Assembly (NCBI RefSeq): GCF_013141725.1
Contig: NZ_WHNZ01000045.1
Span: 62,001 to 126,000, forward strand
Direction: 5' to 3'
Length of the DNA: 64,000 nt
From: Paenibacillus planticolens
GTDB taxonomy: Bacteria > Bacillota > Bacilli > Paenibacillales > NBRC-103111
Made by a program: the position numbers and the translations under genes. Shown here in pieces: positions 49,138 to 58,282 of this stretch. The notes beneath the pieces were generated by a model, which was not told where the DNA came from, made no database searches, and was given only the letters and a program-made list of their open reading frames with translations. The number at the start of each line of letters is the position of its first letter. Position 1 is the stretch's first letter.

Positions 49138-50487
49138 ATGAAAAAATCACTCAAACAATGGATCGGTGCCGGGACGACGGCTGTTATGGCTGCAACGTTA
49201 TTGGCAGGCTGCGGCAGTACGGCGAACACGGCGCAACCCTCTACTCAACCAACTGCGGGAGCAGCAGCAACGGCTAACGCAAAGCCATATGCAGGTAAAA
49301 CGATCTCGCTCGTGACAGCCAACCATCCTTGGGGAGAGGCCATCAAGCCGTTATTGCCGGACTTTGAGAAAGAGACGGGCATCAAGGTGAATGTTGAAAG
49401 CTTCTTCGAAGATCAGCTGACACAGAAGCTGACGGTTCAATTCACGTCCGGTTCCGCAACGCCTGATGTTTTCATGTACCGCCCTCTGCAAGAAGGCAAG
49501 CTTTTTTACAAAAACGGCTGGGTACAACCCCTTGATGACTACGCACAAAAAGCAAAGGATTACGACTTTAACGATTTCTCCAAGTCAGCCATCGGCTCGA
49601 CAACGGTTGAATCTAAATTAGCGGGTATTCCGATTATTACGGAGCAAGAGATTTTGTACTACCGCAAGGATCTGCTGCAAAAGGCAGGCATTGCCGTGCC
49701 AAAAACGATGGATGAGCTTACGGCTGCGGTGAAAAAACTGCACGATCCGAAGAATGAAATGTACGGATTCGTCGCTAGGGGCCAACGCTCGCCACTCGTT
49801 ACCCAGGTGTCTTCCTTCCTGTATTCGGAAGGTGCGGACTTCACTACGGGCGAGAAAGCCAGCATCAATACGCCTGAAGCGATCAAAGCTTTTACGACTT
49901 ACGGTACGCTGCTGAAAGACTTCGCGCCTCCGGGTGTGCTTAACATGTCCTGGCCGCAAGCTTTCGGTATCTTCGCTCAAGGGAAGGTTGCTTTCTTAAC
50001 GGATGCGAACTCCCTGTATCAAAATGCGACAGATCCGACGAAATCCAAAATCTCCGATCAAGTTGGCTTCGCTGTTTTCCCTGGCGGCAAAGCAGGCTCC
50101 AAGCCTTACAGCATCACTTCGTGGGGACTTGCGATGAATGCCAAATCGAACAATAAAGATGCGACTTGGGCGTTCATCCAGTGGGCAACGAGCAAAGATA
50201 TCGTGCTGAAAACGCAGCAAAAAGGCAACCCCGGCGCCCGCGCTTCGGTCTGGGATAAACCGGAAGGCACAACCGGCTTCCCGGCTGAGCTTGTACCGGT
50301 TATCAAGGAAAGTGCCAAAACCGGTATTGACCACGACCGCCCAACGGTTATTAGCGTAGGCGAAGCCCGTGATGCTGTCGGTGAAATCGTACAAAAAGTG
50401 ATGACTGGCGAAACGAATATCCAGCCGGTTGCAGACAAGGCGAATCAAGCGCTGCAAACAATTATCGATAAAGATAAAACGAGATAA
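49138..50487 (+). CDS. Carbohydrate ABC transporter substrate-binding lipoprotein
   Basis: A 449-residue lipoprotein starting at ATG with GGGAGG upstream. The signal peptide ends in LLAGCGS, followed by an Ala/Thr/Gln-rich tether. The mature part has the cluster B (family 1) solute-binding fold: ISLVTANHPWGEAIKPLLPDFEKETGIKV, GIPIITEQEILYYRKDLLQKAGI, and EGADFTTGEKASINTPEAIKAFTTY. Relatives bind sugars, sugar acids or polyols. The genes downstream point to galactonate or a related sugar acid as ligand; this is inference. A hairpin separates it from the permeases. Confidence 0.92.
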   Translation: MKKSLKQWIGAGTTAVMAATLLAGCGSTANTAQPSTQPTAGAAATANAKPYAGKTISLVTANHPWGEAIKPLLPDFEKETGIKVNVESFFEDQLTQKLTVQFTSGSATPDVFMYRPLQEGKLFYKNGWVQPLDDYAQKAKDYDFNDFSKSAIGSTTVESKLAGIPIITEQEILYYRKDLLQKAGIAVPKTMDELTAAVKKLHDPKNEMYGFVARGQRSPLVTQVSSFLYSEGADFTTGEKASINTPEAIKAFTTYGTLLKDFAPPGVLNMSWPQAFGIFAQGKVAFLTDANSLYQNATDPTKSKISDQVGFAVFPGGKAGSKPYSITSWGLAMNAKSNNKDATWAFIQWATSKDIVLKTQQKGNPGARASVWDKPEGTTGFPAELVPVIKESAKTGIDHDRPTVISVGEARDAVGEIVQKVMTGETNIQPVADKANQALQTIIDKDKTR

Positions 50488-50505
50488 ATAGCTGTTTGAT
50501 GGGTG

Positions 50506-50530
50506 AAAAGGGTCATCTGATGACCCTTTT
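50506..50530 (+). terminator. Intercistronic hairpin after the binding-protein gene
   Basis: A near-perfect stem AAAAGGGTCAT/ATGACCCTTTT followed by CTCCTTT lies 19 bases after the stop. It probably lowers expression of the permeases relative to the binding protein. Confidence 0.7.
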
Positions 50531-50577
50531 CTCCTTTCATACGGGAATTCAATACCATCAGGAAGGGTGAATGCAGC

Positions 50578-51462
50578 GTGCAATACAGTTGGTTTAACCG
50601 CAACTTAAAATGGATTTATACACTCCCGGCCGTCATCTTCGTCATGCTGATGATGCTGTTTCCAATCATCTACACGGTTCGAATCAGCTTCTACGAATGG
50701 AGCATGTCAGCTACTTCGCCTCCCGTTTGGGTGGGCCTGTCCAACTATTTAGCCTTATTCAAAGATGAGCGCTTCTGGCATGCCGCCGGCTCAACGTTTT
50801 ATTTCACCTTTGCGGCGCTTGCTCTGGAGGTTATTCTTGGCATCGCCATCGCTTTGCTGCTTTCCAGAGAGTTCCGCGGGAAAAATCTCGTCAAAACCGT
50901 TTTCCTGCTTCCGATGGTCGCCACACCGGTAGCCATGGGCTTGGTCTGGATGCTCATCTACGAGCCGACCATCGGTGTCGCCAACATGCTGCTCAAAACA
51001 TTCGGACTCGAACCTCTGCTATGGCTGGCTTCCCCGAATCAGGTCATCCCTTCTCTTGTCATTGTAGACGTCTGGGAATGGACGCCGATGATCGCGCTCA
51101 TCATCATGGCCGGTTTGGCTACGCTGCCATCAGACCCTTATGAAGCCGCTGATGTAGACGGCGCAAGTACGTGGAGAAAGTTTGTTTCCATCACACTTCC
51201 GCTTTTAAGACCAACGATTATTGTGGCAGCTATGCTCCGTTTAATCGACGTTTTGAAAACATTCGATATCATCTACGCAACAACGCAAGGCGGGCCTAAC
51301 TTTGCATCGGAGACGCTCAATCTATACGGCTATGTGCTCGGCTTCCAATACTTTAAGCTCGGCATGGCTTCGTCCCTGCTTGTCATTTTCTTCGCCTTGG
51401 TGATGGGGCTTACTTTATTCATGATTTGGATGCGTAAACGAATGGAGGGAGCGACATCATGA
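50578..51462 (+). CDS. Carbohydrate ABC transporter permease (MalF/UgpA type)
   Basis: A 294-residue protein starting at GTG behind GGAAGGG. Six membrane helices are visible and the cytoplasmic EAA loop reads EAADVDGASTWRKFVSITLPLLRP near residues 203-226, the contact for the ATPase subunit. No ATPase gene lies in this locus, so it probably uses a shared MsmK/MsmX-type ATPase encoded elsewhere, as is common in Bacillales. Confidence 0.92.
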   Translation: MQYSWFNRNLKWIYTLPAVIFVMLMMLFPIIYTVRISFYEWSMSATSPPVWVGLSNYLALFKDERFWHAAGSTFYFTFAALALEVILGIAIALLLSREFRGKNLVKTVFLLPMVATPVAMGLVWMLIYEPTIGVANMLLKTFGLEPLLWLASPNQVIPSLVIVDVWEWTPMIALIIMAGLATLPSDPYEAADVDGASTWRKFVSITLPLLRPTIIVAAMLRLIDVLKTFDIIYATTQGGPNFASETLNLYGYVLGFQYFKLGMASSLLVIFFALVMGLTLFMIWMRKRMEGATS

Positions 51463-52274
51463 AGAAAAAAAGAGGTTCAAGATTCCTGCAAACTTTGCTC
51501 ACCTTCATCGTTCTCATCGTGTTTGCATTCCCGTTTGTCTGGATGCTGCTCGCCTCCTTTAAGACACAATCGCAAATTTTGTCGACAGGTCAAATGTTTA
51601 TTTTCAAACCAACGTTTCATAACTATGTCAGCGTGTTTCAGGAATACGATTTCTTGAAATTCATCTGGAACAGCTTCCTCGTGGCTTTTGGTTCAACGCT
51701 GTTATCCCTTATCTTAGGCCTCCCGGCGGCCTACGCGATTGCAAGGCATCATCTGCAGAAGCTTGGGCTTCTCATTCTTGTCGCACGGATCATCCCTGGG
51801 ATTACGTTCCTGATTCCTTGGTTTATTTTGTTTTCCAAAATCCACTTGGTGGACACGTATACCGCACTCATTTTAAGCCATATGCTCGTCGGTCTGCCTT
51901 TTATCATCTGGATTATGATCTCTTTCTTCGAGGCGCTGCCAACGGAAATCGAGGAATCCGGGCTTATTGACGGCTGTACGCATCATCAGGTATTTCTGCG
52001 GATTATTTTGCCGATCTCCGGTCCGGGCGTCATTACAGCATCTTTGCTTTCGTTTATCTTCTCTTGGAACAACTTCATGTTCTCGGTCATTCTGGCCGGA
52101 GAAAAAACGAAGACGCTGCCGATTGCCGTATTTAACTTTATGTCTTATTCGGAAATTAATTGGGGTGCTCTCATGGCTGCCGCCTGTATCATTACGCTTC
52201 CGGTGTTGATCATCGCTCTTGTTTCACAGCGTTATGTTGTCAGCGGACTTTCCGCAGGTGCTGTTAAAGGCTAA
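51459..52274 (+). CDS. Carbohydrate ABC transporter permease (MalG/UgpE type)
   Basis: A 271-residue protein overlapping the previous gene by four bases (ATGA). It has six helices, an N-terminal FPFVWMLLASFKTQSQI typical of MalG-type permeases, and the EAA loop EIEESGLIDGCTHHQVFLRIILPISGPG. It completes the membrane channel with the preceding permease. Confidence 0.92.
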   Translation: MKKKRGSRFLQTLLTFIVLIVFAFPFVWMLLASFKTQSQILSTGQMFIFKPTFHNYVSVFQEYDFLKFIWNSFLVAFGSTLLSLILGLPAAYAIARHHLQKLGLLILVARIIPGITFLIPWFILFSKIHLVDTYTALILSHMLVGLPFIIWIMISFFEALPTEIEESGLIDGCTHHQVFLRIILPISGPGVITASLLSFIFSWNNFMFSVILAGEKTKTLPIAVFNFMSYSEINWGALMAAACIITLPVLIIALVSQRYVVSGLSAGAVKG

Positions 52275-52361
52275 TCATTCATGGTTCTTCATTTGGATGG
52301 CTTCTCTTGTAGGCGTATACTCTTAGTTATAACGCTTAGCAGAACCGGAAGGTGATTTGGC

Positions 52362-54119
52362 ATGCCCTATAAACTAAATATTTTCAGCAAAATCTTAATC
52401 ATGCTGGTCTTACTGCTCATTCCTATCGTACTTCTCTACAGCTATACGAACCGGATCACGAACAACGTGGTGCAGGATCAAATTCAATCATCGAATTTAA
52501 ATCAGTTGTCCTTCTTTATGCATCAACTGGATACGGATGTGGAGCGGCTAGCGATGTCTCCGGTTATTCTGGGCAGCGATCCTTATATGCGGGAATATAT
52601 CAACCGGAGCGACTCGCCGAACTATGACGTGTTAAAGGAACAATCGCGAATCATTCAAAAGCTTAGCCTGCAAAGCGTATCCAGCGGATGGGTCAATGAG
52701 CTCACCGTGGCTATTCCGAAGGGGAAGCAGGTGCTTTCCTCCAGTATTTTCGTCAATGGCACGGATGTATGGCCTTGGCATAGAGCGATTCAGCGCACTT
52801 GGACCTATGAGGAACGCGAAGGCGACAAAGGCGTCGGGTCTTTCATCCGGGAAATTAGCGAGCCGATTCGCGCGCAGACGGTGGATCAGGCCAATGTGCT
52901 CTATCAGGTGAGGTTCAGCGTACAAAACATGGTGCAGCTGTTGGATGTGTACAAGCAGGACAAGCGAAGCGATCCTTTTTTTATGAATGGTCAACAGGGG
53001 TTGATCGTGAACAGCTCCTCTAACTCGAAGTTTATTACAACCGTGAGGGATCAGCTCATCGGACAGAGTCTCCAGGGCTCCGGTCAAGTTCAATTCAAGA
53101 TCGACCAACAGCAGTATTTGATCAGCTATGTGAAATCGGCGCAGCTCGGTTGGTATTTGGTGGATTATGTGCCAGTCGAGAAGATTCTCTCCCCTATTAC
53201 CATGACACGCAAATTATTTTACATCTCTATTGGGCTTCTGCTTGTAATGAGTGTACTGGCTTCTTTCCTGCTGTATCGAAATGTCCAAATCCCGATCGGC
53301 AAGATGATTCAAAGTGTGCAAAAGGTGAAACGGGGCGATTTGTCGGCCCGCATTAACTACAGTGCCAAGAACGAATTTGACTTTCTCATTCAACGTTTCA
53401 ATGAAATGGCAGAGCAAATACAAGTGCTGGTCGAAGACGTCTATGCCGAGAAAATACGGTCCCGCGAGGCGACCCTTAAGCAGCTGCAATCGCAAATTCA
53501 TCCGCACTTTCTATATAACTCCCTGTTCTTCATCATCAATTCGGCCGAGATGGAGGACAAAGAGTCTGTCGTAGCGATGGCGCAAAATTTGGCCGAGTTT
53601 TACCGGTATACGACAAGGGTTGAGAAGCAGGCCGTCAGGTTAGGAGATGAGCTCGACTTGGTCGGGCACTACCTGAACATTCAGCACCTTAGAATTCATC
53701 GGCTGAAATATGACATTTCCGTTCCCGATGAGATGTTGGACGAATGGGTCCCCCGCCTGATCCTCCAGCCTTTGGTGGAGAATGCCATTATCCACGGGAT
53801 CGAGCGCAGTGCAGAAGGCGACCGTATCGCCATCACCGGCGAGCAGGATGAGTATTGGAACCGCATCATTATTGAAGATAACGGCGCAGGGCTTGACGAG
53901 GCTGGATTGATTCAGCTTCTGCAGCAGCTGCATTCCCCGATGTCCGACGACATCGGCTGCGGGACTTGGAATGTGCACCATCGGCTTTACTACCAATTCG
54001 GGGAAGGATCGGGACTGACTTTTTATCCCGGTGACCAAGGAGGCTTGAAGGCTGTGTTAACTTGGAAGCGCGGTGCGCAGGCGAGCCTTCCGGCTGATAG
54101 CGGGGAGAACAGGCTATGA
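52362..54119 (+). CDS. YesM-type sensor histidine kinase
   Basis: A 585-residue membrane kinase starting at ATG behind GGAAGGTGATT. An N-terminal helix (about 9-28) and a second near residue 285 bracket an extracellular sensor of about 250 residues. A HAMP linker (about 305-360) follows, then the His_kinase domain with QSQIHPHFLYNSLFFI (phospho-accepting His) and an ATPase domain with NAIIHGIE and EDNGAGLDEAG. Kinases of this type sense extracellular carbohydrates and act on AraC-type response regulators. The regulator gene overlaps it by four bases. Confidence 0.93.
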   Translation: MPYKLNIFSKILIMLVLLLIPIVLLYSYTNRITNNVVQDQIQSSNLNQLSFFMHQLDTDVERLAMSPVILGSDPYMREYINRSDSPNYDVLKEQSRIIQKLSLQSVSSGWVNELTVAIPKGKQVLSSSIFVNGTDVWPWHRAIQRTWTYEEREGDKGVGSFIREISEPIRAQTVDQANVLYQVRFSVQNMVQLLDVYKQDKRSDPFFMNGQQGLIVNSSSNSKFITTVRDQLIGQSLQGSGQVQFKIDQQQYLISYVKSAQLGWYLVDYVPVEKILSPITMTRKLFYISIGLLLVMSVLASFLLYRNVQIPIGKMIQSVQKVKRGDLSARINYSAKNEFDFLIQRFNEMAEQIQVLVEDVYAEKIRSREATLKQLQSQIHPHFLYNSLFFIINSAEMEDKESVVAMAQNLAEFYRYTTRVEKQAVRLGDELDLVGHYLNIQHLRIHRLKYDISVPDEMLDEWVPRLILQPLVENAIIHGIERSAEGDRIAITGEQDEYWNRIIIEDNGAGLDEAGLIQLLQQLHSPMSDDIGCGTWNVHHRLYYQFGEGSGLTFYPGDQGGLKAVLTWKRGAQASLPADSGENRL

Positions 54120-55732
54120 TTCAACTTTTGATCGTCGATGATGAAGCGCACGTCGTTGATCGGCTTCATGCCACCATTGACTGGGCGTCGCTTGGTATTG
54201 AGCAAGTTTTCAAAGCCTACTCGGGCAAGGAAGCGCTGGAGCTGCTGGAGCAATTCTCCATCGATATTGTCCTTACGGACATTCAGATGCCGGGCATATC
54301 CGGCTTGCAGCTCATTGCTGAAATTAACCGCAGATGGCAGAAAACGAAATGCATTCTCTTATCGGGCTACTCCGATTTTAACTATGCCAAAGAAGCGATC
54401 CTTCAAGGGACGGAGGATTATTTGCTCAAGCCCGTCACGGAGCACGATCTGTTAGCCGCTGTCGGGCGAGTGATGGACAAGCTGCGGAAAGAGTGGCAGG
54501 AGGTTTTCTCCAAACAGCGTCTCAGCTATACCGTCAAGGAGAACCTCCCTCTGCTGCGGGGGAATTTGCTGAGCGACCTGCTTCTGGGGCGCAAATTAAC
54601 CGGGCAATCCCTCCGGGACAAAATGCAGATGCTGGAACTCCCCGATTTCCATGAACAGCCCTGTGTGCTGATGATGATCCGGCTTGAGTCTGATTTTCTG
54701 GAGTACGACATGAGCCGCCTCTCCTTAATGGAATATGCCATCAGCAATATGGTGGAGGAATTATTCGCAGAGAACTTTGATAGCTGGCACACGAAGGATG
54801 CACATGATTATTTGATTTTTGTAATGAAAAAGAAGTCGCTGAGCGCTGATCAAGAGGATCCGGCTTGGCTCGAACGTACCGCCTCCGTGCTTCAATCAGC
54901 CGTTAACAACTATTTGAAAGGGAAAATCTCCATTCTGTTGAGCAGTTGGGGGGAATTCCCACGGGATATTACGACCTTGTACAACGCCTCTTTGAGCGCT
55001 TTTCGCAAACAGATTGGCAGCGAGCATGAACTATTGATACGACTCGGCGAAGAGTCTGTCCATCCTGAGCTTTCGGCGCTGCAAAGACTGTACGAACCTC
55101 CTACGCTTAACCATCTGCTGGAGGCTGCCCGCTGGGGAGATACGATCGACAAGTTGACCCTGATTTTCGACGAAATGGATACGAAATTTTCCGAGTCGCA
55201 GGAGCATTTACTGGAGGTTTACTTCTCGATCGCGTCCGCTTTTGCCTATATTGCTCATAAAAATGGCAGGCCCCTGCACCAGCTCATCGGCGGAGATTAC
55301 GACCGTATGATCGAAGGCATCCCTTTCCGCACCGTCAATCAACTGCGTGAATGGAGCATTCGTTCCTTGCACCGGATGAGGGAGGATATGGATCAGGAGC
55401 GGAAGGACAGCAGAGTCACCTTAATAAATGACATCAGGTCCTTTATCGAGCAGCATCTGGCCGGCGATGTTTCGCTGCAGTCCATTGCGGATCATGTTTA
55501 TCTGCACCCTGTGTATGTGTCCAAAATTTATAAGCTGGAAACCGGCGACAACCTAAGCGATTATGTCAATCGGGTGCGGATGGATAAAGCAGCCTATCTG
55601 CTGAAAAGAGGCCAGGGCAAAATTTATGAAATCGCTACGCAGCTCGGGTACCAACGTCCGCACTCCTTCAATCACGCCTTCAAAAAGCATTATGGCATGA
55701 CTCCGCAGGAGTACCGCGATCAATATTCATAG
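54116..55732 (+). CDS. YesN-type response regulator with AraC DNA-binding domain
   Basis: A 538-residue protein. The N-terminal receiver has the acidic pair in LLIVDDEAH, phospho-acceptor Asp in IVLTDIQMPG (about residue 55) and Lys in LLKPVTEHD. A middle region of about 280 residues links to a C-terminal AraC domain (about 430-538) with LQSIADHVYLHPVYVSKIYK and IYEIATQLGYQRPHSFNHAFKK, ending GMTPQEYRDQ. It is the likely activator of the transporter and catabolic genes around it; the TAGTTAT direct repeat at 49032-49058 is a candidate site. Confidence 0.94.
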   Translation: MIQLLIVDDEAHVVDRLHATIDWASLGIEQVFKAYSGKEALELLEQFSIDIVLTDIQMPGISGLQLIAEINRRWQKTKCILLSGYSDFNYAKEAILQGTEDYLLKPVTEHDLLAAVGRVMDKLRKEWQEVFSKQRLSYTVKENLPLLRGNLLSDLLLGRKLTGQSLRDKMQMLELPDFHEQPCVLMMIRLESDFLEYDMSRLSLMEYAISNMVEELFAENFDSWHTKDAHDYLIFVMKKKSLSADQEDPAWLERTASVLQSAVNNYLKGKISILLSSWGEFPRDITTLYNASLSAFRKQIGSEHELLIRLGEESVHPELSALQRLYEPPTLNHLLEAARWGDTIDKLTLIFDEMDTKFSESQEHLLEVYFSIASAFAYIAHKNGRPLHQLIGGDYDRMIEGIPFRTVNQLREWSIRSLHRMREDMDQERKDSRVTLINDIRSFIEQHLAGDVSLQSIADHVYLHPVYVSKIYKLETGDNLSDYVNRVRMDKAAYLLKRGQGKIYEIATQLGYQRPHSFNHAFKKHYGMTPQEYRDQYS

Positions 55733-55753
55733 AAACGGAGGATGCGCAGCTTT

Positions 55754-56383
55754 ATGTCTGACGTCTTGCAACGATTGAAAAACTCAAAAGTCATTGCCAT
55801 CATCCGGGGAATCGAGCCCGCACAAGCACAGCCTCTCTTTGAGGCGCTAGAGAGCGGCGGCATCGAGCTGGCCGAAGTGACGCTGAACACGCCGAATGCG
55901 CTCCAGATCATCCAGATGATGCGCAATAAGTATGAAGGCCGCATGGCGATCGGTGCCGGCACAGTGCTGAACGCCGCCTATGCCGATGAAGCGATTCGGG
56001 CCGGTGCGCAGTTCCTCATTTCCCCCAATGTGGATCAGGGCATGATAGAACGGGCATTGGCTAGTAGAGTGCTCCCGATTCCCGGGGCTCTGACGCCAAC
56101 TGAAATTGTGCAGGCCATGAACTTCGGCGCTTCGACCGTGAAGCTGTTCCCCTGCTCTTCTTTAGGCCCTTCTTATCTGAAAGAGTTAAAAGGACCTCTG
56201 AGCGATGTTAATCTTCTCGCCGTTGGCGGGATCACGAAGGAGAATGCTGCCGCTTATCTGGAAGCTGGGGCCTTTTCCGTCGGCATAGGAGGAAGTTTGA
56301 TTTCGCTTAGCGAAATTCAAAACGGAAACTACTCTGCGATTACAACATACGCCAAGCAGCTTATGGCGGCAGTAAATCAGTAA
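55754..56383 (+). CDS. KDPG/KDPGal aldolase (bifunctional 2-keto-3-deoxy-6-phosphate aldolase)
   Basis: About 209 residues from the ATG at 55754, 12 bases after GGAGG. It is a class I aldolase of the Eda/DgoA family: general-acid/base Glu in LAEVTLNT (about residue 41), the Schiff-base Lys in STVKLFPCSSLGP (about 130) and the phosphate-binding AVGGITKEN. It splits a 2-keto-3-deoxy-6-phosphosugar acid into pyruvate and glyceraldehyde 3-phosphate. Beside a galactonate dehydratase it most likely works on the galactonate-derived KDPGal, like DgoA. The required kinase (DgoK) is not in this window. Confidence 0.9.
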   Translation: MSDVLQRLKNSKVIAIIRGIEPAQAQPLFEALESGGIELAEVTLNTPNALQIIQMMRNKYEGRMAIGAGTVLNAAYADEAIRAGAQFLISPNVDQGMIERALASRVLPIPGALTPTEIVQAMNFGASTVKLFPCSSLGPSYLKELKGPLSDVNLLAVGGITKENAAAYLEAGAFSVGIGGSLISLSEIQNGNYSAITTYAKQLMAAVNQ

Positions 56384-56425
56384 GACCTGTAAATCATTCT
56401 TAGGTATGGGAGAGGAAGAAATACC

Positions 56426-57574
56426 ATGAAAATTACGAAGTTAGAACTGTTTAAAGTGCCGCCAAGATGGTTGTTTTTGAAAATAGAAACGGATGAGGGC
56501 ATTACGGGTTGGGGCGAGCCTATTGTCGAGGGGAAAGCGGATACAGTCGCGGCAGCGGTCATGGAAATGAGCGAGCAGATTATCGGCAAAGATCCGATGC
56601 GGATCGAAGACATGTTTCAGGTGCTGTACCGCGGCGGTTTCTATCGCGGAGGTCCGATCCTGACGAGTGCCATCTCCGGCATCGAGCAGGCGCTTTGGGA
56701 CATTAAGGGCAAGTTTTACAATGCCCCTGTCTATGATTTGTTGGGCGGTGCTTGCCGCGAGCGCACCCGCGTGTATTCGTGGATCGGCGGAGACCGTCCG
56801 AGCGATGTCGGGCAGGCCGCTAAGCAGCAAGTAGCCGCCGGATTCACAGCCGTGAAGATGAATGCCACGGAAGAGATGCATTATATCGACTCGCTCAGCA
56901 AGGTGGACGAGGCTATCGCCCGCATCGCCGCTGTGCGCGAAGCCGTTGGCAAAGACGTCGGCATCGGCATCGACTTCCACGGGCGTATTCATAAATCCAT
57001 GGCCAAAATCCTCGTCAAAGAACTGGAGCCGTACCGGCCAATGTTCATTGAGGAGCCTGTTTTGCCGGAAAATAATGAAGCGCTGCGGGAGATCGCCCGC
57101 CACACCTCGTGCCCGATCGCTACCGGTGAGCGCATGTATACGCGTTGGGGCTTCAAAGATCTGTTGGCGCAAGGATATGTGGACATTATCCAGCCTGATC
57201 TTTCCCATGCGGGAGGAATCCTGGAGACGCGCAAAATCGCCGCCATGGCGGAAGCCTATGACGTGGCCGTTGCGCCGCATTGCCCGTTAGGTCCTATTGC
57301 GCTGGCGTCCTGCTTGCAGCTCGATACCTGCTCTCCGAACGCTTTCATCCAGGAGCAAAGCTTGGGCATTCACTATAATCAGGGCAGCGACCTGCTCGAT
57401 TACCTCATCAATCCGGCGGTGTTCCAATATGAAGACGGCTTCGTCAAAAACTTAACCGCGCCGGGCCTCGGCATCGAAATCAACGAAGACAAAGTCCGCG
57501 AAATGGCCGCAATCGGACATAACTGGAAGAACCCGGTTTGGCGCCAAGCGGACGGTACAGTGGCTGAGTGGTAG
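56426..57574 (+). CDS. dgoD: D-galactonate dehydratase
   Basis: A 382-residue enolase-superfamily enzyme. The metal ligands and catalytic residues fall at the positions reported for E. coli DgoD: Asp183 and His185 in GIDFHGR, Glu209 in FIEEPV, Glu235 in TGERMYTR, and His285 in VAPHCPLGP. The N-terminal MKITKLELFKVPPRWLFLKIETDEG also matches that enzyme. It dehydrates D-galactonate to 2-keto-3-deoxygalactonate. It follows the aldolase gene by 42 bases and ends at a terminator. Confidence 0.94.
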   Translation: MKITKLELFKVPPRWLFLKIETDEGITGWGEPIVEGKADTVAAAVMEMSEQIIGKDPMRIEDMFQVLYRGGFYRGGPILTSAISGIEQALWDIKGKFYNAPVYDLLGGACRERTRVYSWIGGDRPSDVGQAAKQQVAAGFTAVKMNATEEMHYIDSLSKVDEAIARIAAVREAVGKDVGIGIDFHGRIHKSMAKILVKELEPYRPMFIEEPVLPENNEALREIARHTSCPIATGERMYTRWGFKDLLAQGYVDIIQPDLSHAGGILETRKIAAMAEAYDVAVAPHCPLGPIALASCLQLDTCSPNAFIQEQSLGIHYNQGSDLLDYLINPAVFQYEDGFVKNLTAPGLGIEINEDKVREMAAIGHNWKNPVWRQADGTVAEW

Positions 57575-57599
57575 GTATTGCCGCTGGCACCAAGCTTAT

Positions 57600-57648
57600 A
57601 ACTGTCCCAAAGGGTCTGTAACTCGACCTGAGGGACAGTTTTTCTTTT
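57600..57648 (+). terminator. Terminator of the galactonate locus
   Basis: The stem AACTGTCCC/GGGACAGTT with an inner AGGGTC/GACCT pairing is followed by TTTCTTTT. Confidence 0.85.
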
Positions 57649-57657
57649 ATGATGATT

Positions 57658-58206
57658 TTACAGAAAAGCGTGAATTAGAAATAAAACCGCGAATGCCAGT
57701 CCGGAACGCAAATGCCATTTCCGATCCAGCCGCTTATATCTAAACAAGCCTGAAACCGGCACCGGAAGCAGCACCAAAAGCGCAAGCAGCCCGCTAATAT
57801 TGTTGAAATCGAATTTGAAGCCATACATAAACACAGCAACCGTATGAAGCAAAATAAGAGCAATCGCGATTATCGCGATAGGAGTATGCCATCTTTTAGC
57901 AAATCGAAGTAAAACTACGATCCCCTTTTTGACCCTGTCCCTTTGATCCCAAATACGGAGTTTAACAATAAAAACAAGCACATAATTAGCTAGTACGAAG
58001 AACAAGGCTAACCTTGCGTTCGAGCCAAAGCTCTTATACGTCTGTTCGAATCGACGATTGTGCAAAGTTGCCGACGGCAGATGGGTCAAGCCCCAAAGCT
58101 CCCATAGCACAAACAAGACAGATACCAGGATGGCGCCGAACACCCATAGCCGTTCTTTTGGCGGGATCCATGCCGTTTTCGAATTATGGGCTTCTTTTGT
58201 ATTCAT
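57658..58206 (-). CDS. Four-histidine membrane protein, possible b-type heme protein
   Basis: A 182-residue membrane protein starting at ATG behind GGGGGATC. Five hydrophobic segments are visible. Two carry a histidine pair 14 residues apart: H107/H121 (WHTPIAIIAIALILLH) and H165/H179 (WHLRSGLAFAVLFLIH). This double H-x13-H pattern is that of ferric-reductase-like and cytochrome b561-like proteins, where the pairs hold two hemes across the membrane. No flavin or NADPH domain is attached. Heme binding is inferred from spacing only. Confidence 0.7.
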   Translation of the reverse strand: MNTKEAHNSKTAWIPPKERLWVFGAILVSVLFVLWELWGLTHLPSATLHNRRFEQTYKSFGSNARLALFFVLANYVLVFIVKLRIWDQRDRVKKGIVVLLRFAKRWHTPIAIIAIALILLHTVAVFMYGFKFDFNNISGLLALLVLLPVPVSGLFRYKRLDRKWHLRSGLAFAVLFLIHAFL

Positions 58207-58282
58207 CTTAGATCCCCCCTTACTAGAATGAAACTAATATACCCTATAATTGTTAAAACTAAATGAGAAAAAAAGACACTGG

